DNA from: Polytrichum commune
Lineage: Eukaryota > Streptophyta > Polytrichopsida > Polytrichales > Polytrichaceae
Direction of reading: 5' to 3'
NCBI GenBank assembly: GCA_950295325.1
Contig: OX485808.1
Coordinates: 10,048,501-10,112,500 of the forward strand
DNA: 64,000 bases
How positions within the stretch are numbered: position 1 is the first letter of the stretch; the number at the start of each line of letters is the position of its first letter. The position numbers and the translations under genes were made by a program. Shown piece by piece: positions 37,581-50,220 of this stretch. Under the pieces are notes generated by a model. It was given only the letters and a program-made list of their open reading frames with translations, had not been told where the DNA came from and did not search any database.

Positions 37581-37929
37581 ACACCAAAGAATAGGATATA
37601 ACCTCGTGGGTAAAAACGACACTCTGAGTGAAATGGTATAGCAACACGTAACTCCGAATTTTGTAACCCACACTAATTAGAGGAAAAGAGTGTGGTGATT
37701 GTTGTGCGGTAACTTGTTCCGTCCCGTAACTTAACTTAGCCATCAGGGGTCATCTTCTCACCACCACCAGTCCGCTGCTGTAGTCTTACCGAGGGTAACT
37801 TTTGCATGGGGACCACCCATTCTTTTACCTTCCATCATGTGAAAACCTCCTGTACCCCCAATTATGAAATAGACTTACCTTCCTTACCTCAGTACCTCGC
37901 ACCTTCAACACCCGATTTTACTTGAAAGA

Positions 37930-37993
37930 ATAACAATAACAATAATAACAATAATAATAATAATAACAATAATAATAATAATAATAATAATAA
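37930..37993. repeat. (AAT)n/(AAC)n microsatellite
   Basis: About 64 bp of AAT units with scattered AAC units. The poly-Leu frame on the minus strand is an artefact of it. Confidence 0.95.
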
Positions 37994-38316
37994 GATGATG
38001 ATGGAGTTGTTCATGGTCAATGTTTCTTTTAACTCGAGAGAGTAGGGAGAGAGTGTATTCGAGCAAGCCCACTCTCCTTGCATCTGTATTTGCACTTTAG
38101 CATCTGTATTTGCACTTTAACATCTGCAATGCAGATGTTGATGCAAGGAAGTTGCCCACTCACTGATGTAAATATCAAACACGGATGAAATTTATGCTAG
38201 AGGCCTCAAACTTCCTGCATGTGTGAGAGATATGCAAAGAGGGTATGTATAATAAGACAAGCGTTTTTTTTTAAAACCTTTGACCTACTACTTTTCTCTA
38301 GTATTAGCTAGTTATA

Positions 38317-38566
38317 GATGAACCAAATGAGTTTGAGAAATAACCGGTTGAGGTTTGAGACTTGAGAAGAAAATAACTGGCTACAAATGATCTGGATGAG
38401 TTTGAGAAATAACCGGTTGAGGTTTGGGACTTTAGGGAAATTACTATTTACAGATGAACCGGATTGAGTTTGAGAAATAACGGGTTGAGGTTTGAGAATT
38501 CTTTAAAATTAACCGTCACAAATGAACCAGACGAGTTTGAGAAGTAGCCGGTTGAAGTTCATGACT
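38317..38566. repeat. 68-bp minisatellite, four copies
   Basis: Four diverged units share GATGAACC, GAGTTTGAGAAATAACCGGT and TGAGGTTTGAGA. GAGTTTGAG starts at 38329, 38398, 38466 and 38533, so the period is 67-69 bp. No open frame runs through it. Confidence 0.85.
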
Positions 38567-38723
38567 ACAAAAATTTACCAATCATTTTAGAGGAAATTCA
38601 AAAGTTAGTATTGAAAACAACGTAGGATGAGTGGCAGTTTCGCTTGGGTCTACATCCTAGATGGAGGCCACTTTTCATTCCTGGATGCAGATGTAAATCC
38701 AAGAACAATTGGGCTTGCTCTTA

Positions 38724-38871
38724 CTGTATATAAACGTATCTCTCATCCATCCAATATAAAAACATGACCCCCTATTAGTTTGTTGTTAATTCATCTCAAA
38801 TGACCTCGAGCATAGTCATTTGGGGATCTTTAAATGAAAGCCTAATATATACAATGTCCCCCCCCCCCCCC
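38724..38871. mobile_element. Family M fragment ending at a C-run
   Basis: GTATATAAACGTATCTCTCA then TCCATCCAATATAAAAAC, and CATCTCAAATGACCTCGAGC, match one end and the inside of element family M. The expected second end is absent. A 14-C tract at 38858-38871 stands near the break. Confidence 0.55.
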
Positions 38872-40554
38872 ACCCCCATCATGAATTTTTTACGTGCACT
38901 TAAGGGTGGGCTTACATCAAGATCCAATCCAAAAACTTGGTGTGCAAAACGCCTCTTCACATGGACCTTCATTGTGGAGTCAAGGTTGGACCTAAATTTT
39001 GGTTTCTCAAATTAGGTAGGGTCTTTTCTAAAGCCCATGAAAATGGCGTTTCTTTAGTTTTTTCACGAAATTTTAAACATAGACCCTATAGTGACGTCGT
39101 TAGTTTGACTTATAAAGTCTTGGCATCAACTTCTTGTTGAATTGATTAAACTGTGAGTTTGAAGGCTTATGCATAAAGTGCCCAAGTTTTCTTAACCCTT
39201 ACATTGTCATATTCCAAGAGTGGTTAAAGAGTTGTTGTTTTTAAATAACATGTGGCTTTTCTAACTTGTCCTATCATGATGAGTGGCCCCAACTGAACTT
39301 GCATAGGTCGATCCATGATTTACGATGGCAAGCTTCATGAACATATTATTTTAGATTTAGATCCTGAAGCCCTCTCACAATTTTGGGATGGCAAGAAGAA
39401 TTCTAAGGAGTTTCAACCGACTTCTAAAATAGGCTTCAACACACGATGTGCTTACGAGCTCTTAATAAATTGTATTCTCAACGAAGGATAAAACTCACAG
39501 TTTTGTCCCTCTTTGAAGGACTTTACGGATAGTTCTATTGGAGTTATTCATGAATTAAAGTAGATGAAAGCACGGGTTCAGTCCCAAACCCTGAGTTTAT
39601 GAGAATCTACACAAAATCACCAGGAAGGCACCCAAGTTGTCTTAGTGATTAAAACCAAACGTACAAGAGTGGTGTCAAGTTTTTTAAAACCCGGCTTTCT
39701 AGCTTGTCCTACTAGGATGGGTAGACCAAGCAAGCCTTGCACATGTTGGGTCAGGATTTAGGACAACGGATCCCATATACATACCCTATTCAAGATTGTA
39801 AAATTTTCACATTTTGAAAAATGAAAAAGGTGATCTGCAAATTTTCACCCAACTTTCAAAACATGCTATGATACACGACGAGCTAATGAGCTCTTCATAT
39901 AAAGTCTTCTCAAAGAAGAATGTAACCCCACGGTTTCGTCACTCTTTGAGAGACTTTACGACTAACCGTATTGGGTCCATGCTTTTGCTTGCGATCAATA
40001 GGAATGCTTGATTTCAAAGTTTCTTTGGCATTGGCCTTAATGTAAACCCACTCCACAAGTATTTACGATGTGATGTTTTTGTGAGGGTGCTTAGAGTAAA
40101 AGCTAGGGTTGGACATTGATCATTTTAGTGGTACATCTAGACTCATAGGCTAGAGCCACTTTGGGAAATCCATGTTCCGGCTATGATTGACTCGGGACAC
40201 ATGTCGTTTTCTTATTAGACTAGGTACTACTCTTGAATGCTCGCACTTGCTAATTACTCAAAGTGCGGTGCCGACCTTGACAAGTGCAAGCTTTCCTTTC
40301 TCCCCGTTTTGGTTAAGTTAAGCTAAGATTTTGATCCGAATCCTTCAATGCTCTGAAAAGTCCGACTTCATCAAATAGAGAGAGCAGGTTCAACCTTTAC
40401 CGTAACAAATATACAATATTTGGTCAAACCCAACAATTTGTTGTCAAGATTCAATGCTTACATTGGCATTTCAAGAGCCCACCAATCACACCGTGACATG
40501 TGTCACTTTTGGGAATAAAAAAACTCCTAGTTTAAGGTAGATGGGGTCTTAAGT

Positions 40555-40920
40555 GGCTCGTTTTCTTAATCGGATCCTGGATTTGATTGGTATGTGGTTT
40601 GATGAGGATCAAAGAGTGAACATTGTAAAGACGTGTGTTTAAAAGAGATTAAAACTACGTTTTCAAATATTAGGAATTGGTCTACACTCAATAATAATGA
40701 ACATAATTGGGAGGACTTATGTTTCCAGTTTGAGAAATCAACAAACATGCACTTCCGATTAACCATAACCAAATAAGGGGAGATCCAATTTTCAATCCGG
40801 GTTTTGCAGTTGTTTCATCGTTGGTTTGCTAATGCAACACGAGTTTTGTTGTGTGGAATGTGATCGGTAGAGGTTGGAGAACATGAAAAACGAAGCACAT
40901 AACACCCACATACCTTATGT
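40555..40920 (+). repeat. Dispersed repeat family A, copy 3
   Basis: Aligned by eye to 8480-8820 and, in its first third, to 43190-43345 (TTCTTAAT, GATTGGTATG, AAGACGTGTGTTT, GAGATTxxACTA, TTTTCAAA). It is the best preserved copy. No terminal repeats or coding capacity were found. Confidence 0.6.
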
Positions 40921-41719
40921 TGAAATTGACACGAATGGAATTATGAACATGCAAGTTGTTCATTTTCCGTGTTTGGATAATTCGTTAGGCTTTAAGCTAA
41001 TTCGAGGCCCTTCAACGCTCCCAATCTTGTGGTAAAAAGTCCAACTTTATCAATGACCAAAAAAATGAGTAAGGTACACCTATCTAAAGAAATACCCGGC
41101 ATTTAGGGTTTTCAAAATTCAATTTTCAATTTCAAGAGGTCCTTGGACTGGCTAATCGCATGATGACGTGTACCACTTTTGGGCAAATAACTATCAACTA
41201 TGTTTGAATTTGACACAAACTTAGAGTAACATCATTTCAATAACAAGTCTTCACACCATTCACTTGGTCTCCGGAGATTAAATAGATTACCAAATATCAC
41301 ATTTTTTTGTAGTGTTATTCACTCAATAGGGCAAAGTCTACTAGCTAGGCTCGTAGCTAGGGGTCCAGCCACACATCCCGGTTAAGGGCCACTTCACACA
41401 TGACACAAGAGCCGTGACCTTGAAATTGTGAGAGCCCGAAAGAAAGTGTTTGAAGGCCGTCCCAAGACACTTCCAAAATCATGTAGTGTGGTCACGGACC
41501 TTCAAGTGTAGTGTGAGGTCATATGTGACCGGACCCTCAACCAAGTGCTCTTTCAATGAATTTCTATTCATGCAGGGTCCTCCCACATGATACATTATGA
41601 TAAATCAATGGTTGTGAGATTTCGGAAGCTATGGTCTCCCGGTTTTGTGTTAGGCCTACCTACAAAAGGTGGTTTTTGAAAATAGTTCAAGTGACCATGA
41701 AACATGATCCACTTGTCAA

Positions 41720-41935
41720 GTGATTTTTCATCCAAATTTCAATCATCCATAACAATATTTCATCACAAGTTGTTGACAAGAGAAGGTAGAGTTTGGCAAA
41801 TGGATGAACTCATCCATCATCCATGACAGTATTTGTAAACCTATTCATAAGAAGTGTCATCCAAAAAGTTACCATAGTGTTGTAAAATACCATATGACAC
41901 TTAATATCATATATAGTGTAGTTAAGATTTCTCTT
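41720..41935 (+). repeat. Dispersed repeat family B, copy 2
   Basis: Second copy of the sequence at 37395-37580, with an insertion of about 25 bp in the middle. The best conserved block is GATGAACTCATCCATCA. Confidence 0.7.
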
Positions 41936-42184
41936 AATGATTTCCTTGCTATAAATGAAATCAAGGTGATTGCCGTAAGAGGGAGTGGTGATCTTGAATA
42001 TCCCATTTATAATATGTGGCTCTATTGTGGGCACAAACAACAACACAAACAATTATGATTGTTGGGTTGGATTGGGAATTGCCTTATATGGTGAGCAATT
42101 GTGATTTGTGTATCACAAATTATCATTTCAAGTTTTCAGAATAGGAGTTGAGATGCAAAAGCTATAGGACGTCAAAGTGAAGAT

Positions 42185-42185
<1 letters not shown>

Positions 42186-42222
<37 letters not shown>
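42186..42222. repeat. (CT)n microsatellite
   Basis: Perfect CT run of 37 bases. Confidence 0.95.
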
Positions 42223-42224
<2 letters not shown>

Positions 42225-44200
42225 CTTTCCCAATCATGTCAACTTGAACTTAGAATGAATAACACGTTTTGAGCACGTAGTCCAATTTTATCGTAACATA
42301 AACCTTCTTGGTGTTCATTCAAAACTACAAGCCTTGTCATACACCACTCTTAGGGTCCAACCACACATCTTAGTTCAGGTTTTGGTTAGAGTAAGTAACC
42401 ACTCAAATCAGTTACATTGTGACTACATTGCCCGGTTAAGAGAATTAGCTAACCTATATGAGAGCGAATCAATGTCATGACAACACCACGTAATTAAAAG
42501 TTATCAAACTAGAAGTTAGCTAACTTTTGGGACCTTGCTTTTGTGAAGAATTCATAAGTCATCCATGCCCCTAATGCTAACTAGCTTTTACAAATGAGTA
42601 GCCCAAGTTTTTTCCTCAAATGCTCGCCTTTCGTTTTCCCCATCCCTTCTTCGTTCTGCTACAAGGTGGACCACACTATTTCTTACATCATCCTAAATTA
42701 ACACATATTTTAGTAGAATAAAAGAATATTTAGTGATATAATCACAATAAATTTTCATTTTCAAAATAATAATAATAATATGAACTAAAAATGGTGTGCA
42801 GCATTGAAACCCTAATTGTCAGCCTTTCATCCTTCTTTCATCCTTTGAGCTTGCTCTATTGGGATTTTGACCATGTCTTTGCAACCTGCAAACCCAATTG
42901 TTGCATGCCACTGGCTCAATGGGCTTTATGATAGCTAATTTTGTCAAAATTAACCCTATCTAAAATGAACTTAGACTTTAAGTGTTTTTTTGAATCAATT
43001 GAACACCATGACATTAATCAAGGTTTCATTTCATATACACAACATGGGTGCCCTTGAATGCAAATAGATATGTTGTATTTTGATCATCTCCATGCTCGTT
43101 GTGTTTGAACTACACGTTTTTGTGCGTGCAAAGGTTCGATTGGGATCACTTGGATGCTCAAGGGTCAAGGTATGTGTCTTATGTGGTTGCTCTTCTTAAT
43201 TGGACACTGATAATATTTGGTATGCGGCAAGGCTTGTAGTTAAGAATGGAGCCATAAAGACATGTGTTACGATGAGATTGGACTATGTGTTCAAAACATA
43301 AGCCATGTTTTAGACTCAATTATCAACACAATTGGGAGACCCAATGTAATCATTGTAATAGGAAGAGAATCTTTGTTTTTGCCTCTTATAACTTTCGCGT
43401 CTTGTGAAAACTCTGGTGTTGAAACATGAAATGACACTCAATTCAAAAATTGTAGTTGCTACTAACCAAATGACACAATTCTTGATCCGATTCTGCTACA
43501 AAAGTGCACACTAGGTACAGGGCCACATGCCTCATGAACTAGGTAAATGGATACAAGGAGCCTGTCATGGCTTGTAGTAAGTGCCCAACCTCCAAAGGCG
43601 TGCTAAGTGGTGAGATAGGCATTGGGTGTCTATTATAACTCACAGTTTTAAGGCGACACAAGTCCATTACTAGACGTGGTAGTCATGCCATGACAAGGTT
43701 ATCAATTACGGTTGGTAATGCCTCCTCCCATCCGATCAGGAATCGACATGTCGAACAAACCTCGTGGCTTCACCACTGCGTAACATTGGTGAGAGAAATG
43801 ACTTGTTTGGTCCCGTGAGCAAGAAGATAATGTATGAAGAAAATCAAAAAAATGTTCAAAAAGAGAAAAGAAACTACCATGAGAAAGTGAAAGCCCGTAC
43901 ATTATGGCTTCCCACATAGGGATCCTGAGGAATTGCAAACTAGGTAATGGATGCGAAGAACCCTACCAGGGGTTGTAGTAGGTGCCCAACTTACTTGGCG
44001 GTGAGGTAGGTGTTGGGTGCCTACTACAGTCAATGGCATGGTGACACATGTCCATGTATAAGTCTTGAGGATCCTTACATGGGAAGTCATAATGGATGGG
44101 TTCTCCCTCTCTCATGTTTTTTTCTTGTTTCTTTTATAACATTCTTTTGATTTTCCTGAAAATTCATTTTCTCAATGGAAAGGAGTAACGGACATAATGG
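42223..44200. other. Dispersed repeats, no gene
   Basis: Family A copy 4 lies at 43190-43345. A diverged duplication pairs 43535-43665 with 43940-44065 (ACTAGGTAAATGGAT, GTGCCCAAC, GGTGAGGTAGG, TTGGGTGCCTA). No protein-coding gene is recognised. Confidence 0.5.
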
Positions 44201-44894
44201 TCATGTGATGGCAGGATCGCCTCATATCCAATCAGAAACAGCCACGTCAGCAAGAGGGTTTAGCCTGGTCACGGCGCCGGGGAAGATGCTGCGGCGGGTG
44301 CCTTCCGCTCGGAGGTTGGAGAGAGTAGGGTAAGCATCTCGAGGTTTCGAAGTGGAAGCGGCCCCGAGTGGTGGAGATGGGAGGGATATTTGAAATACGG
44401 GGAGAAATCAGCATGCAATACCTTCCGATTGTGCGGGCGATTATACACGCCACTGCAAACCGGAGCGTATTGTGAGAATACGGGACGCTCGCTAGTCTCG
44501 TCTCGTCTCGCACCTCCGACGAGGAGCCTCGAGTTTTGCCTCCTTCGATGGAAGACGTTGTGATGAGCGATAAGCCATGTGGGAGCATGATGATGTTGGA
44601 GGTTTGGAGGTTGTAGGCGTGCTAATTTAGGAAGAAGAAGAAGATTTTGGTTCTCAGTGAACGTTCGTTGCCTTTTAGAAGAATAGAAGGCGACCGGTGG
44701 AGTGCGTTCTCTTATTTATTTTTATCAAGGATTTGTGTAAGGGCGGGGTCCTTGGTTAGGATTGCGGTTGGACATGGCGTAGCGGATAAGAAGGGTTGAA
44801 AGGGGCGGAAAGAAGGAGAACCGGTTGCGGAAGGATTTGAAGGCCCGAGCAGAATTAGGGTTAGGGGGCAGTTGGGAAGAGAAATTTGGCAGCC
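44201..44894 (+). promoter_or_regulatory. GC-rich upstream region of the FAM133-like gene
   Basis: This interval is clearly GC- and CpG-richer than the spacer before it, with CGTCTCGTCTCG near 44496-44512. It directly precedes the ATG at 44895. I read it as promoter and 5' UTR. Two 113-codon frames on the minus strand here (44247-44588 and 44712-45053) have no family resemblance and are probably compositional; a divergent transcript cannot be excluded. Confidence 0.5.
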
Positions 44895-47845
44895 ATGGGG
44901 AAGAATCAGGCGTACAAAGCTATGCAGCGGTCGAAGATGTCGACGACCAACGCTGCGGGCGGTCCGGGCGAAGAGGTCGATGATGGCATGGTGTGTATTC
45001 TTCCGCCCTCCATTTTTCTCTTCTACTTCTACCTCGCAGATTTTTTTGGGCATGTTTTGAGATGTATATGGGCAAGATGGGGTTATTGAAATTGTTATGT
45101 TACATTATCTTTTGACGCGGTCACTTGTAAAAGGCACTCATTTCCATCATACAATCACATTACCAGGGGTGGGCTTCATGTGGAATGTGAACGAGCATTT
45201 TCACTTTGGAATGTGTGGGTACATGTGTTTAGTGTCTTTCTTTAATTAGGGAATTATGGAATTTGTCAAATGCACCGTCCTCTAAGGTCTAAGGGGGTTA
45301 GATTATTTTGAGATGCACATTTGTGGGTTAATTGATAAGGCGTATCTCTCAGTAATGTATTGTTCTGAATTGTGTAATTCTGCTCAAGAACTAGAGTTGG
45401 TGAACAGTTCCGAGTCAATTTAGAATGTTAAGAGTTTATTCATTTCAGTTTGATTCTTCGTCTTTATCTTACTTTTTTAGGCCAATTTTGTTGTTTTGGT
45501 GCTAGGTAATTGGACTAGGGTTGAAATAGTGTTAGGAGTCCAACGTTCAAACAGTAGTAGCAAACTGTGATTTTGTTTTTGGGTCGCTATGTTTTTCAAG
45601 GAAGCTTGACATTAACCAAGAAACTCGTCAGATGTATTCTGGTTGGGTTCTGATGGACCCAGATTTCATAATATTTGAATCAGCAGATACTATATCAGTT
45701 TTTCAATTTGTAGAATTGTGGTCTGTCATATGTATGCAGACTTAGATGCACGTATATTTCCACCTCTGGATTTTTTTTGCAGTTTTGCTTTCTGCTGCAA
45801 TGTGAATGTTGTGAGGATATCAGAAATGCAGATGATCACGTTCAGATTGGCATACTGGATGATGGATGTATAGTCCTCTAGTGAGTATTGTTTTGGGTAT
45901 CTTTGGTATTTCTATATTGGGTCTGCACAATAGTGTAGAGTTGAGGATGGAGGGTGTAGAAACTTTTTGGCTCTTTGAAGAGATACTGACGAGGAGAGAC
46001 GCAGATGGACGGATCTTTCCATTCACCAGAGTGGCATGCTGCACGTCTGGCCTCCCTTCAGACTTCACACACTGTAACCTGGGAAGAGTGGAAGCAGAAA
46101 CAGAAGGTTCTCCTTTCACTACTCTTGACATAATCTCCTTTGGTTTGTTTATGGTTCTGTCTAGAGAAATCCTGTGTTCTGGGATGTAGTAACACCCTGC
46201 GTGCCATCCATGATAGTCCTTTATTTATGATGTGCCACATTGTGTCGAAGGAGTATCTTGTGAAGTTTTTCGAATTCAGTTGTAATATTGTTGATGATAT
46301 TTTTATTCTAACTTCCTGTTGTTTTAGTCATATGTCTTGAAATCACTTGAAGCTGTGTTTTAGAGTATTCAAAACAATATGATGAATACTCTGAACTTGG
46401 GTATACTTGTAGGAGGAAGCGAAGCGGCAGGAAGAATTGGAAGATGATGAAGCTCGGTTAATGAGAGATTATCGTGCACAATTAGATGCTGAGCGAGCCA
46501 AGAAGTTAGCACGTGGTTCAAATCATGCTACTTTACGGGAGAAAGTGAAGAAAGGTACATTTATATGTCTATACTGATTTATATAGTGTCGTACTCTTTG
46601 TTGTTCTACATAGAAGCTCTTGTACAGCTCATAAGCAATATCTGTTGGCAGCAGCTCATGAAGCTGTTGAAGAGGTGGTGCAGTTCTGCTACACTGGGTT
46701 AGGATGGGTTCACGACATTGATCTGTTTTCCTAACTTTGTCTGGCAGGAAAGAAAGATAAGGACAAAGAGAAGGACAAAGACAGAGATAAAGTGAAGAGT
46801 AGCAAAAAAAGGAAGGTGAGTGATATGTTTTCTGCTCTCTTGAGCGACAAATGTCTTAATGCTTCTTTGTTTGCTTGTATGACACAATCCCTTTTGTCTA
46901 GTTTAATTGTCTTGGATATAATCCTTTGTGACGTATGTAGTCCATATTGATGCTTGTCAGACGACACTTGAAACTACATGTTGATTAGTGAAGGAAAGGC
47001 AGCATCTGAAGCAACAACGCTATAGCCATAAAATGATGCCAAAGTAGTTAAGAGCACAAAAAAATTGGAATTGAAAAAAGAGGAAATGAGTTGTGTCTAC
47101 TGATCGTGATAAATGCCAAGAAACAAGGTGGATGCACTATTGTTGATGTCTTGAATCAATCAACTCTGCAACTTAGAAATTGTATACTTTGCTCAAGATC
47201 CAAGTATCAATCTGCAACCAAGGGAAGTAAATTAGGGGATGATACGATTTGTGTTATGGGTTTCAACTAAGAGAGTAGGAAGAGAAGAGTTGTTGGGGCC
47301 AACATTTGGAAAGGACGAGTGGGAAGAGAAATGTGTAAAGTAAAAACTCAATGTGCTGGCTCCTTTCATCCTCTTGGAGGAGCCATCCTCAGGTAGAAGC
47401 CTACTTCAAATAACATAAGTAGTTCAAACTTAATATTACACGTGGACATTTGTGGCATTTTGTCATGCTTATGTACAGTTTTGTGAACTTATTGCACGTA
47501 TAAAGAGCGCGGCATTTACCATGCTGCCCTTCTTATAATGCAACAAAACCTCTCAGTTTGAACTGATTTTGAGGAGAATTTGGGTTGTTTTTGCAGAGGT
47601 CTTCTAAGAGGCGACGTGGCCGAAGTGACTCTGACTCTGAAGCAGAGAGCTCAAGCAGTGATGACGATCAAAGAAAGGATCGAGACCGGCGTAAGAGCAG
47701 AAAAGATAGGAAGGACAGGAAGGAGAGACATAGATCACGAAGGAAGCGATCAGAAAGCACTTCCGACAGTAGGAGCCATAGTGAAGGTGAGGGTAAAGGG
47801 CCGTTACCTCTGTCCTCCTTTTTTGAAAATAGTAAAGATGAATAG
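44895..47845 (+). CDS. FAM133-like Lys/Arg/Ser-rich nuclear protein
   Basis: Five exons: 44895-44990, 46005-46106, 46413-46554, 46748-46815, 47597-47845. All junctions are GT-AG and in frame, giving 218 residues. It starts MGKNQAYKAMQRSKM, which with DGSFHSPEWHAARLAS (exon 2), TVTWEEW and RLMRDYRAQLDAERAKKLA (exon 3) is the pattern of plant proteins often annotated as FAM133. The C-terminal half is Lys/Asp/Arg/Ser-rich (KKDKDKEKDKDRDK, then SRKDRKDRKERHRSRR) and ends GPLPLSSFFENSKDE. Such proteins are probably nuclear, and I know of no established biochemical role. A donor, GAAG|GTGAGGG, lies near 47787 inside the last exon, so an isoform could splice there and continue downstream (acceptor near 48213). 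Exons and start are secure by conservation; the 3' end is less so. Confidence 0.8.
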
Positions 47846-50220
47846 GTACATGAAATATCTACACCTCCCTGATATGTGTACTCCTAGGAAATTTGTGGAC
47901 ATCTTTGAGTTTCAGATTGCTGATTTGTAGACTAATGGGCTGATGTATTTGAAGTTGCTGTTCCTCATGGACATCAATTTAGGTACTTGTCCTCTTTAGT
48001 TCTAATTTTGGAACGTTCTTACAAGGGCATCCTTAGGTAGTTGATATAGAACCAGAGGTGACTTCATCTTGTATGCATGTGCATCAAGATTGCAGATGAG
48101 TTGTTTATCAAAAGAGGAAAGAACAGTGATATTTGAGCAGGCTGCCCAAGATCCACCTGCTTGAGTGAAAGCTCCATTTTAAGATGCAGATTGATCTGAT
48201 GGTGTTTGTAGGTCTTTCAGTTAGTTCCTCTCCACTAAAGAGTTCCATGGGTCTCGTTGAGGCTGATGATCCAGATGTTAAAGCTGTGTCTACTTTGTTA
48301 CTGTTGTATGCATTTTCAAAGTAAAGTCTTAGAGAGACCAGTATACTTGCATGTAACAGGTTTTCTTTCTTTGCAGCTACTGCTAATGTTCTTTCTAACA
48401 ATTTCTTCAGCACCCAGTGCTTGAGCAGATGGCTCGAGTATTCTGTTTAATGAAAACAGCATATTGGTCTTGTTTTAATATCACAATTCTATCTTGCTTT
48501 TAGATTACAGAACAGCAATCGATTCTGACATTTAGGATCAGCCATCCTTGGATCTCCTCAATTTTGGTTCCACTTTCCAGTTCTGAAGCCTGGATTTGTT
48601 ATGGTTTGATTTTTCTGAGTAAATTGTGACAAATGCCATCTACAGGGGCTGGTATGTGGATGTCTCCTCTTTTATAGAAACTGCTGTGGACTAAAGTAGA
48701 GCATTCAAATTGTTTATTATTGACGATTGTTGTGTGTATCATATCCTTCAGCATTATGATGTTGGTTCAGAATGTCGGGAGATGTGGGGAATGGGAAGGT
48801 GGGTAACAAGTGTCTCAGCAATCAAGCTGGTAGAAAAGTCAGCAGGAAAGTTCTAATTATAGTCTGATCATACTTGATATAAATGCGCTTACAATGTGAA
48901 GTCAAGTTGTTATGGCTTGATGTGAAGTGTACACAAAAGACTTGAAAAATTTGTGAATCAGGTGGTATCTGAAAATGAAAACGAAGGAACCGAGGAGCAG
49001 GCTGTGGGGAAATGTACGAGTGCCTGCCCTTGACATGAGAGCTGCTCCTTCGCTGGATCCACATGGCAAAGCTGTTAGTTTACTTGCCAGTTTTAAGTAC
49101 TTAACAAGAGACAGTAAAGGAGATGAGATAAAGTAATCCTTGTAGTCAGTTTCAAAATTAAGTTTAAAGCTTTGTGTACTTCATAGTAGCCACCAAATAT
49201 TTGAAGTGGAAGTAAAGAGATGGTTGCTACCTTTGCACAATGTTCCCATTATCTATGAAAGAGGTATGTCAGATAGTTTCATAAGTATTGAGCATGGTTA
49301 AGAACTCAGTTCCTATCCTGTGTTGCGCCAGTCTGTACTTGCAAAATAGTCCTCTAATTATGCCAGTCTCCAGAGTTTTATATCCTCATGTTTATGACAT
49401 TTGAGTCTATGAATGTCTTGTCGTGTGCTTTAGAACAATGTTTGTTGCTGTCTTTGTCCGTTGCCAATAGCCTCCTTCAGTGTAGTACAGTGAAGTAATT
49501 GATGAATGTGTTTGGTGGAGGAACACATGATGCACACTAATTCTAATCAGGAAAACCAGTCCATGTTTTGGTGCAAGCATTCATATTGCTACATCTCTTG
49601 AAGGTGCCAATGAAATTATCACTTATGCATACCATCAAATTACCTACCAATTTGGACATTGGTCTCTTCCCAGTATATAACTTTTCCTGTACATTCATGT
49701 CCACCTCAAGCAGATGCTCCATGCAACTAAAGCAGTCATTGGGCTGTTGAGAACCTCTGCACTGTGATAAACTTAATGAAATATAAGACAAATTTACATG
49801 CAGTAGCCAATGCAATCCTCAGGTGGAAAGCTTTCTGGGACACACCCTCAAAGATTTGTTGCACAATCATGCTTATCAAAGTTCCTTCCAAAGATGTAGT
49901 CTAGGGTTTGGTGCTCAAAGCTGCTTCATGTGGTAGCCATCCAAGTCTAAGCCATGTTTCTAGCAGAGAAGTTTGGACAATTTTGGCTTGCTCCAGAGAT
50001 ACACCAATGTCATTCAATGACTGTCAACTTGGATCAGTGTTGCTTCCTTCACAACATATAGTAGTTGATCAAAATCACTGAGGTTTCATCATGCTCCATG
50101 ATCTAACATGATGCTCCTGGGAGAGCTCCTGCTCTGGATCAAGAGGAATGTCGAGGCAAATAGATTTACAACCCAATTTGAGATAGATCTCCTAATGACA
50201 ACTCAGATTTAAACAGTGAT
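47846..50220. other. Spacer between the FAM133-like and membrane-protein genes
   Basis: It holds the 3' UTR or downstream introns of the FAM133-like gene and then the 3' flank of the convergent membrane-protein gene. A possible alternative last exon starts at the GTTTGTAG acceptor near 48212. Around 48960-49135 there are two overlapping short frames (55 codons from an ATG near 48975, and a Glu-rich frame after an acceptor-like AATCAG). Neither matches a known family. Confidence 0.4.

Larger units (their letters stand above)
36597..38316. other. No supported gene
   Basis: A somewhat GC-richer part at 36830-37030 has an unrecognised 60-codon frame. Repeat B copy 1 lies at 37395-37580, an AAT/AAC microsatellite at 37930-37993, and a 22-bp tandem duplication (GCATCTGTATTTGCACTTTA) at about 38088-38125. 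Confidence 0.45.
38872..42185. other. Tandem and dispersed repeats, no gene
   Basis: A diverged duplication of about 430 bp: 39170-39560 resembles 39615-40010, sharing CCAAGTTxTCTTA, TTTCTAxCTTGTCCTA, ACACGA, GAGCTCTT and CTTTGAxxGACTTTACG. A second diverged pair is 40310-40510 and 40975-41175. Family A copy 3 is at 40555-40920 and family B copy 2 at 41720-41935. No protein-coding gene is supported. Confidence 0.55.

Noticed and set aside
37889-38095. Frame with a long poly-Leu tract
   Set aside because: Translation of the AAT/AAC microsatellite.
44247-44588. 113-codon minus-strand frame in GC-rich DNA
   Set aside because: High GC lengthens chance frames; no homology and no good splice partners. 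Kept as promoter region.
44712-45053. 113-codon minus-strand frame
   Set aside because: Antisense to the first FAM133-like exon, with no recognisable domain.
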